A stretch of DNA of 64,000 nt from Lactuca virosa. Taxonomy: Eukaryota; Streptophyta; Magnoliopsida; Asterales; Asteraceae. The stretch lies in NCBI GenBank assembly GCA_928212115.1, contig CAKMRJ010003334.1, positions 37,188,529 through 37,252,528 on the forward strand, written 5' to 3'. The translations under genes were made by a program, and so were the position numbers. Of this stretch, positions 56,028-64,000 are shown piece by piece; the stretch's first letter is position 1; the number at the start of each line of letters is the position of its first letter. The notes below the pieces were generated by a model. It searched no databases, was not told the origin of the DNA, and saw only the letters and a list, made by a program, of their open reading frames with translations.

Positions 56028-57197
56028 TCTTTATATACTTATAAAGGAAACATTTTTCCTTTCACCACATTCATTTGAAACTCCCATGATGCATTTTACT
56101 CAAACCATATTCATTTGAAACCTCTTATTTGAATGAATACCACTCAAAAGTCTCTTAATAATTATTAACCATTCAAAGATTTTATAACTTATATAATATG
56201 TTTAATAAACAATTAATGGATAGTCTACTATAAAAGGCCAATCTCTTTAAGTAGACACACAAATATCAATCACATACAAAATTCACAAAGAAAACAAGTC
56301 TAAAGGTTTTTGTGTTGGTTTGAGGGATTTGGACCATTTTTCGAGCCATGTTATTATGTTAAAGTTTTTAATTTTGTAAGTTTGTTATATACTACTTTTT
56401 TTTTCTTGGTTTAAGTATTCTTTTAAGACAATCATTGTATGTTGTGGCTGAAATTTTAATGTAAATTAGATTAGATTCATGTTATCGATCATATGTTATG
56501 GAATGTGATATAGATAATATTTAATTAAATATTGTATATATGTTTGTATGTTTGTGTTGCTTCAAAGCAATAATTAGTTAAAAATCATGGATATGTCATA
56601 TTATCCATATTATCCATGTAAGTCTCTTTTAAAATGCAAATTGTCTATCTTATCACTTTATATTTTAATATATGTTTAACATTTTAAGTATAATAATAAG
56701 TGCTTTTTAAAAGTTTTCTTTCACTTATTAATAATAATAAGTGGTTTTAAAATTAACGAACAATAGCTATAAATAATAAAATCAAATTATAAAAATCATA
56801 TATATGTCCTATTATCCATGCAAATCTCTTTTGAAATGCAAATTGTCAATCTTATCACTTTATTATTTAGTATATGTTTCATTTTTGAATAATAATATTA
56901 AGTGTTTCTTAAAAGTCTTCTTTAACTTATTAATAATAATAAGTGGTTTAAAATTAATGAACACTAATTTTAAATGATAATAACATCAAATTATAAATTA
57001 CATAGCGTTAGCTACAAATAAACTGTATTTTAAATGAACAAAATTAATGAAAATATAAAATAATTGCATAAGTAAAAATTTAAATTAATCAATCATAACA
57101 ATTGTTAAAAATAATACTAAACAGATAATTATATTTAATTTTATTAATGACGAAGGTAGGTTGATGTCAATGAATATTATTGTTCAAAATAGTTGAG

Positions 57198-57257
<60 letters not shown>

Positions 57258-57358
57258 AAAGTTAATGTCAATAACATAACCATTATAAACATATATTTTT
57301 CAATATTCTAACAATATATTTTTAACCTGTGTCGCACAACGCGCGGAAATTCGTCTAG
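56028..57358 (+). mobile_element. Non-autonomous Helitron, 1.33 kb
   Basis: Begins TCTTTATATACTTATAAAGG after an A and ends with an imperfect hairpin (GTGTCGCACAACGCGCGG, 57330-57347) followed by CTAG (57355-57358) and then T, as Helitrons do. It has two internal repeats of a block with GTCATATTATCCAT and GCAAATTGTC (about 56590 and 56800), and an AT microsatellite at 57199-57254. No Rep/helicase coding. Confidence 0.65.
57199..57254. repeat. (AT)n microsatellite inside the Helitron
   Basis: Uninterrupted AT run of about 55 bp. Confidence 0.95.
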
Positions 57359-57586
57359 TAACTAAATATTTGTAAGAAAGAACTTGATGAAATGATTAGT
57401 ATTAATTTCTTTTAACTCTAAACGAATAACAAGGATATAAAAATTTCTGATACCATTTATGTATCAATAATATAATTATATTATTGTAATCAACGCAATA
57501 TATTTGCCATAATTTTAACACTATATTTTTATGTACGCCAAACGCGTGGATTTTCACCTATTATAGCTACTAATAGAGTCATTTTA

Positions 57587-60407
57587 TGTAACATTTGGAT
57601 CCCGGGGTAATTCAAATTCCAATTTTTGGCATTTAAAGGTTTGCTACGGCGTGAGGGAGGCACCACAATGTTGAAAATCACGAAGCATCGTGAGTTCATT
57701 TTAAGCCGCCACGACATGGCAGTATATGGCCACGACGTGGCAGCTGGCAAATGACAAAACCCTATTTTCGGGTTTTGCTCTCTATTTTAAGGAATGAGGA
57801 GGCTAGAATTTGCTCACCCTCAGCCTCCATCGGCCTCTTTGAGATCTGAGAAAACCCTAATCCCCTCCTCCTTTGTTTAAGCCTTGTTTTGGTGTTCTTT
57901 GAAGCCATTGAAGTAAGAAAGAAGAAGAAGTGAGCTAAGATCCAGCAAGCAAGACCTCCTCCTTTGTGGTAGCATTTTTTTAGACCTTAATAAGTGTCCA
58001 AGACTCGATTTTTATCATGATAGGTTGCTAGATCTTGAGTTTTATCCCTAAATCTTCATGTTCTTGATTGTTGGAGTGGTGAGATCTCATAGAGTTTGCA
58101 AATTTATGAATCTCCAGACCATTTTAGAGTGTTTGGTGCTCTGGATCTGGATTTGTAGTGAGTTTTGGTATCGTGCATGATTTTTTGGTCAAAACCCTCA
58201 TTTTGACCTAATAAGAGCCCAAGACATGTATTGGACATGCATATCTGGAAAGGAAGGGTTTTTATGTTGTTTTATGATGCTATAAGCATTTCTGGAAATG
58301 TTTAACTAGAAGTCTTCAAGATCAAGTGCTTAATGAATTAATCCAAGTTGTGTTTTGCACTTTTTGGACCTAGGAGTGAAACCCTTACCTCTTGGAGAGT
58401 CTAAAGGGATAAAGTTGGAAACTTTATCCACTTAGACCATAGCATGGACCAGATCTGAGCTTTGAAGCCCTTAGAATCGAAGAAATACGGATTAACCCAT
58501 TAAGTTGTTAGGAACCTAGTGCCCACGACGTGGCCTAGGTCTCAACGGCGTGACGTCTAGGCGAAGACTCATCTGTTTTGTCATTTAGGTGTTGTTTGTT
58601 TTTTGTCTGCAAATCTTTTTGGCCTCTTTTGTCTGCGCCGCGTAGATCACGCGCAAACATTAGGCTTCGCAGACTGTTTGTTTTTTTAAAAATTACAGAC
58701 CTAAAAATGTTTGTGCGTCCTCTTATTGGCGCAGATGTGGACCAAAGTCTTCAAACCTCTTTTAACTAAAAATAACACATATATCTTATTAATTTTTTTT
58801 TATTTTATTATTTTTTTTTTTAACTTACATTTATTTCAACTTTATCTATGATAAATAATTTGGAAAAAAAGTTACAATGCGTAAAGAAAAAAGTTTGACG
58901 ACACAATCATGACTTTTGTAACAAATTTATAAATAACGATTTAATTATAATAATGGTCGTTGAAGCTGTTTATATAGATATGAAGAAAAAATCGTAATAT
59001 TGTTTTATATTTTTTGTGCCAAATTTTATGAAACATTATTTAATGCAATATTATTCATTTCTTGGGATAAATATTTATGACCAGATTTTAATTGATTTAA
59101 TTGAAAAGGTAAAATGGAAATTTTGAAAATTTCATTTAAAATCAAACTTTATTTCCATCAATTTTACGTGTTAAATTTTTTTATCCTTAATTATAATGTT
59201 TAGGTATATCTTTACGACCAAAGTTCGTTGGTTTTTATCAAATATATACGTTAATTCGTACCATTATATTTTCACTTTTATACAATAATACATAAAAGTT
59301 GATCTACATTTGTTAATTATCTATAATAAAGTCATAAAATTATTGAAAAACTCTTTTAAGTTTTAAAAAAATCGGTTTAATTAGATTTTAGTTTATTCTA
59401 GCAGCTTGCGGATGTTAAAAAACAAACAGTCTTCTTCTTTCAGGCTGCAGATGTTCGGTCCACCTCTTTTACTGCAGAGGTCTACAGATGTGGTCTGCAG
59501 ACTGCAAACATTTTGTCTCAGAAAAAAAACAACACCTTAGTGGCCACGACATGGCCAAGGATGGTCACAACGTGACGACCAACTGGAGTAACTTTTTGCT
59601 TTGACCGTTGACGTTGACCAAGTTTAACTTTAGGTCATTCAGGATATTTTGAGTAGTAGATTGAGGCTTGGTCCCTAGGTGTTGTGCATGTGACCCGTAG
59701 AGCCGGTAGTTAGAGCAACATTTATTTATGATATCTTTCTGTCATTGAGGCGAGTTTTCATCACTGTACTTGCGGGTCGAAGGCATTAATGACGACCCAC
59801 TGTATTATGTATCCTTGTATATTGGATTGATGTTATGTTGGTTATATGATAGACTGGTAGATATGTATGATCACCTGTGTTCACTGATTATGTGTTAGAC
59901 TGGTAGATCTGTATGATTACCCGTACTTGCTAGTTATTGATTGTTATTGTATATGTTGACATGTTATGATTTGTTGGATTGAGGCGGTCCTGCTTTGTGC
60001 TGAAGGCCAAGATAACCGGGACAGTCCAGATAGATTGAAGGCCTGTGAGGCGGTCCAGTCAGGCCGAAGGCCCAGAGAGCAATCCAGATAGGTTGTAGGC
60101 CCTGTGAGGCGGTCCAGTCAAGCTGAAGGCTCATATATGCATGATGTTATATGTATGGTTGTGTGTGGTACTTTGGGAGAACTCGCTAAGCTTTAGCTTA
60201 CAGTTTGATTGTTATGGTTTCAGGTACTTCAGAGAACATGGGCAAGGCAAATGTTTGATCGTGCACATCCTTCGGATTTTTATGAGATTTGATTTTGGGA
60301 TACTCTTTTTATGATTATGACTTTTGGGAACTATGTTTTGTAAACATTTACGGTTTTTGGTTTGGTTTCGAAAATGGAAATTTTACCTTGATTTTTGGGT
60401 TGTTACA
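57587..60407 (+). mobile_element. Solo LTR of a gypsy-type element, with a nested MITE
   Basis: Starts TGTAACATTTGGAT and ends GGTTGTTACA. Flanks are TTTTA (57582-57586) and TTTTT (60408-60412), a one-mismatch duplication. It lacks internal sequence. The layout matches the G1/G2 LTRs (CCCTAAT leader, GGCGGTCC/GGCC repeats at 59985-60120), but the palindrome word is CCACG-A-CGTGG instead of CTCG-N-CGAG. Without the MITE it is about 1.87 kb. Confidence 0.8.
58588..59536. mobile_element. PIF/Harbinger-type MITE (949 bp)
   Basis: Terminal inverted repeats GGTGTTGTTTG and CAACACC are flanked by TTA on both sides (58585-58587, 59537-59539), the target duplication of PIF/Harbinger. Subterminal GTCTGC/GCAGAC words occur in both orientations near both ends. 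Non-coding; the short frame at 58578-58769 is spurious. Confidence 0.82.
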
Positions 60408-61128
60408 TTTTTGCTCAAACCATACTCATTTGAAAACCCTATTTTAAGTAATACCACTCAAAAGTCTTATTAATAATGATTAACCACTCAAAGTTTTATA
60501 ACTTATATATTATATTTAATAAGCAGTTAATGGATAATAATTTACTATAAAAAGTAACTTTTGAGTAGACGTATATACAAATCACACACAAAATCAAAAA
60601 AGAAAACAAGTTTAAATATTTTTGTGCTGGTTTGATATATTTTAACCATTTTTCGAGGCATGATATTATATTAGAGGTTTTAATTTGTAAGATTGTTGAA
60701 CATTATTTTTTATATATTTTTATTGGTTTTAGTATTCTTTTATTACAATCGTTGTATATGTTGTAGTTGAATCGTTAATGTAAATTAGATACATGTTATC
60801 AATCATATATTATATAGGGTGATATATATTTAATTAAATATGTTATATATGATTTTTTTGTTTTGTGTTCCTTAACAAAATTACTTATTAAAAGTCATGG
60901 ATGTGTCATATCTTTCATGCAGTCTTTTTTTGAAATACAAATCATGATACATGTTATCAATCATATGTTATACAGAGTGATATGGATAATGATTAATTAA
61001 ATACGTTATATATGATTTTTTTTAGTTTTGTGTTGCTTCAAAAAAAAACTTATTAAAAGTCATGGATGTATCATATTTTTTTATGTAAGTCTGTTTTTGA
61101 AATACAATTCGTTTATTTTATCACACAC

Positions 61129-61332
61129 ACACACACTCCCTCTCAGAGTCGGAGGCTCGATGAGGATACACTGGGATGTCCGGAGCCACGGGGGTGTGTG
61201 ACGCTAATACCATATAAATATATGTGGAACTCAAGATTAACTCTCCAAAAGAGCCATTATGGAGAAAATGGGAACTCCAACATATATAGTCACTTATGAG
61301 AGCGTGTCGCACTGATGTGAGATACACTAACA
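61129..61332 (-). mobile_element. TRIM element, right half (internal plus LTR)
   Basis: The internal part (AGAGGGAG tract to a degenerate primer site TGGTATTAGCG) is followed by a 120-bp LTR (61213-61332) ending ACACTAACA. It complements the half at 55041-55243. A CA microsatellite lies at its left edge (61121-61135). Confidence 0.75.
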
Positions 61333-61432
61333 CATACTTGACGCATTGACGAGATGTATGAGTCCATTTAAAATTTTATTTACAATATATATGGACTGAG
61401 AGTCATATGAGAGTCATACCGTAAATCCATAA

Positions 61433-61736
61433 TCCCTATTCTAATAAATGAATAGTTTTAATATCTTTTTGTCAAGTGTCATTCCAATACAACTCATCAT
61501 TAATATTATGCAATGTGTCATGTAGATATATTAGGCAACTCATTTCAAAATTCAAATTTACATTTTTTAATTATATGTTAAATTTGAAGTTATATTAACT
61601 TTAAAAATTTGATATATCTCTTAATTAATAATTTATTTAAAATGACTTGTTTAAAATAACTAATTATAAATTATAATTTTTTATTATAAAAGTTTAATTA
61701 ATTTTATAACCGTGGTTACCACGGGTTATAAACTAG
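61433..61736 (+). mobile_element. Short non-autonomous Helitron (304 bp)
   Basis: Starts TCCCTATTCTAATAAATG after A. Near the end a stem CCGTGG/CCACGG (61710-61715 with 61719-61724) lies seven bases before CTAG (61733-61736), followed by T. All three Helitron hallmarks are present. AT-rich and non-coding. Confidence 0.75.
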
Positions 61737-62343
61737 TTTTATGATAAAGTAAAATAGTAAATCTTGTTCGGTACGTGACATCAGGTTTTGCAATAGGAAA
61801 GTAGTAGGAACCACTAATATCATCAAGAATCTTGACACAATACGTTGGGTCAAAAAGTTCCTACCGAGTACCGAGCATTATAGTTACGAACAATCAAGAT
61901 TGATGATGAGGGTATGTAAGCATTTTGTTATTGGTAATGTCATATGGATTTTCAGTTAGGAAATGATGAGGAGGAGATGGATCCTGCTAAAAGGGCTATG
62001 ACGGTGGTAGGTGATACAAGGATCAGAGATTAATGAGGTCATCCGTTATATACCCACCACATACCACATATGTGGTGGGTGTCACATCAGCACCACATTC
62101 CCCTACCACTAACATGAGATACCTACCACTAACACACCACTCCACATCATTATTTTTATTATTTTTTTAATTCAAAAATACAATAAAATTACATTTTTAT
62201 AATTAAAAAACATTCATTTTTTTAAACTAGTTTTTCATTAATTATAAAAATAAAATTACAACTTCAAACTACATTACTTAGTTAATCTAGAAAAAAACAT
62301 TACATTAATTAAAAAAAAACAAACAAACATACGTATAAAAAAA
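61737..62343. other. 3' flank of the Harbinger transposase, no gene
   Basis: Contains a CCACATATGTGG palindrome within CCCACCACATACC and GGTGGGTG (about 62052-62082), possibly near the transposon end, and A/T-rich runs. No coding. Confidence 0.5.
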
Positions 62344-63606
62344 CTAATCGTCGTTCATTTTACGTTGGTACAAATGTTCCGCGACATCTTCTCGAAGATT
62401 GAAACATGTTTCAATGTTATGAATTTCAACAACTCGCTCTAAAAACACATTTGTTCCGAGTACGAACTCCTCAATTGGAATGACAACGTCGTTCAGATCA
62501 TACGTGCAAATCACTCGACCTTCATCTTCAATAATCATATTATGCATTATAATACATGCTAGGACCATTCGTTTAATTCTTTCTTTATCCCAGAGTCGTG
62601 TAGCATATTTCACTACATGTCATGTCTGCTTAAGGACTACAAATGCCCTCTCGATATCCTTTCTCGCCGATTCCTGTTTTTTTGTAAACAACTTTGCCTT
62701 TTCACTTCAAGGAACCGAGTATACCTTCATCAATGTAGAATAAACCGGTTATATCCCATCACCAAGGTAGTAACCGTATTTGTACGCGTGCCCGTTCACC
62801 GTGAACGTCATATCAGGTGCTTTTCCGGTCCAAATATCGTTGAAAAGTGGAGATTGGCCAAGAACATTAATGTCGTTGTTAGACCCCGCTACTCCAAAAA
62901 AGGCATGCCATATCCACAAATCTTGAGATCCAACAGCTTCTAGGATGATAGTTGGTTCACCTATATCTCCTCGAGTGAACTGACCACGCCATGCATTTGG
63001 ACATTTTTCCCAAGCCACATGCGTACAATCTAGACTGCCAAGCATACCCGGAAATCCATGCCTCTCTTCATGAGCCGCATATAATCTCTCAATATCACGT
63101 TGAGTAGGTTTGCGCAAATATTGTTCGTGAAAAACCTCATAGACACATGCAGAAAACCAATCTACACATTCAACTGCGGTCCTCTCGGATACTTCCAAGT
63201 ATTCGTCAGATGCATCAAATGCTATACCGTATCCCAAATACTTAAGAGCAGCAGCACATTTTTGTATACTACTAAAACTCATTCTTCCTCTAGCGTCGGG
63301 TTTTTGTTTGAAAAAATCATAATGAGATTCTAAAGCATTACTAATACGTAAAAATATAGCCTTATTCAGACGGAAACGACGTTCGAACGAGTCGTCATTA
63401 TAAAGACAATTATCGGCAAAGTAATCACGTACCAATAAGTCGTGTGCGGCTTGACGATCACGATTGACGACCACTCTTGTACGAGAAACATTCGAACTTT
63501 CTTCGTCGTGAATGTGTTACACAACGTTGAAGAATGTCTCGACGAATTCTACGTCGTCATCCGAGTCAAAAGTTTTTAAAAATTCCATATGTTTTGTGGA
63601 ATCCAT
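62344..63606 (-). pseudogene. PIF/Harbinger transposase (HARBI1-like DDE nuclease)
   Basis: A cut-and-paste transposase gene of about 420 codons on the minus strand. I start at the ATG at 63606 (MDSTKHMEFLKTF) because the frame continues through an acidic N-terminus into the conserved part. Words: RRFRLNKAIFLRI, GRMSFSSIQKCAAALKYLGYG, then catalytic SLDCTHVAW (Asp), AGSNNDINVL (Asp) and ARKDIERAFVVLK (Glu), ending near YQRKMNDD. All three acidic residues are kept. Four in-frame stops interrupt it (near 63520, 62749, about 62716 and 62614) but no frameshift was seen. The Myb-like partner ORF of PIF elements is not in the window. Confidence 0.88.
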
Positions 63607-63787
63607 GTGCATGTGTTTTGTGGTTTTAGAGAATGAATGTTAGAATGAAGGTGTGTTTTGGTGAAAATAGAATGTTTATTTATTTGTGTATTGAATTGAG
63701 TTTGAAAAAAAAAAGGCAAAATGACCGTTCAACGGTCAACAAATCAATTAACCAATCGGCGAATCCGTTTACACTCGTCGTCAGGAA
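63607..63787. other. 5' flank of the transposase gene
   Basis: Contains the inverted word ACCGTTCAACGGT (63723-63735), possibly close to the element end. No terminal inverted repeat could be matched with the other side. Confidence 0.4.
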
Positions 63788-64000
63788 TAGGGATGAGAGT
63801 GGGTCCAAACCCGGACCGGTAGACCCAGACCCGGAAAACCCGGGAGTCGGTTAACGAGATTTTTTAGGACCGGAAACCGGACCGGTATATAGGAACCGGT
63901 TCCGGTTCGGTTCCGGGTAAGTTACCGGGTAAAGTGGGTCTAGAACCGGAAAACCCGGAAATATCAAAGTGGGTCGAATGGAACCGGGTAAAGTGGGTCT
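63788..64000 (+). mobile_element. Start of a hAT-like repeat rich in ACCGG/CCGGT words
   Basis: Begins TAGGGATGAGAGTGGGTCC, resembling hAT-type ends (TAGGGATG). It then holds many AACCGGTTCCGG-like words and AAAGTGGGTCT repeats. It runs off the window, so neither its other end nor its duplication can be seen. Confidence 0.45.

Larger units (their letters stand above)
57559..61120 (+). mobile_element. Second Helitron-like copy, split by a solo LTR
   Basis: 57563-57586 resembles the Helitron start (CTACTAATAGAGTCATTTT). 60412 onward matches 56095-56390 of the first Helitron (CTCAAACCATA-TCATTTGAAA, TTTTATAACTTATAT, AGAAAACAAGT). Internal blocks near 60780 and 60940 are repeats of each other. 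The 3' end was not found; a TRIM lies there. Confidence 0.55.

Noticed and set aside
57530..57562. Another Helitron 3' end (CGCCAAACGCGTGG then CTATT)
   Set aside because: No CTAG terminus and a weak hairpin; could only be a decayed end.

Overview
The window is a block of nested transposable elements from a plant nuclear genome. It is probably Asteraceae, and most likely lettuce (Lactuca) or a close relative. Two things suggest this: the env-like reading frame near the left end belongs to a family I know as abundant in Asteraceae copia elements, and the LTRs carry dispersed CTCG-N-CGAG words that I associate with lettuce. I found no host single-copy gene, no rRNA or tRNA gene and no CRISPR array. 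Every recognisable coding stretch is retroelement or transposase sequence, and nearly all of it is broken.

Left part (1-7479). The tail of a Sirevirus-like Ty1/copia pol (1-289) is followed by a long spacer with a polypurine tract, three tandem hairpins with compensated stems, a TATA box, a cluster of TTACGGCCGTAA palindromes and a broken env-like ORF (2400-5177). AT-rich sequence and a Helitron-like end follow.

Second part (7480-19791). A large inverted-repeat element has each arm containing a smaller hairpin. It is split by a minus-strand Athila-type Ty3/gypsy element (7662-18633, LTRs 1446 and 1482 bp). That Athila keeps gag and protease but has lost almost all of pol, and it carries another LTR-like insertion (10956-14245).

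Core (20155-54873). This is one old Ty1/copia element, C1, with 137-bp LTRs and a perfect 5-bp target duplication GATAT, stretched to 34.7 kb by insertions. A minus-strand Ty3/gypsy chromovirus-like element, G2 (20552 to about 40847), sits in its gag. G2 is in turn invaded by two minus-strand copia elements, C4 (21094-27132) and C3 (31838-39170). A plus-strand relative of G2, called G1 (40848-48924), lies in the other LTR of G2. A deletion at 48924/48925 removed the end of G1, the rest of G2 and part of the C1 gag. A fifth piece, C5 (51073-53246), interrupts C1 between integrase and reverse transcriptase. LTR divergence counted by eye (C1 about 9/137, G1 about 30/1170, C3 about 6/766) agrees with this order.

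Right part (54874-64000). It holds two half-copies of a miniature LTR element (TRIM), a GT/AT microsatellite, three Helitron-like pieces, a solo gypsy-type LTR (57587-60407) with a 949-bp PIF/Harbinger MITE inside it, a broken PIF/Harbinger transposase gene on the minus strand, and the start of a hAT-like repeat that runs off the window.

The most interesting signals are these. First, G1 and G2 both carry a 62-67 nt intron-like insert at the same codon and phase between the gag zinc knuckles and protease. Second, most premature stops in G1 are TAG where relatives have CAG, the pattern expected from CHG-methylation decay. Third, unrelated LTR families each carry their own short palindrome dispersed through the LTR or leader.
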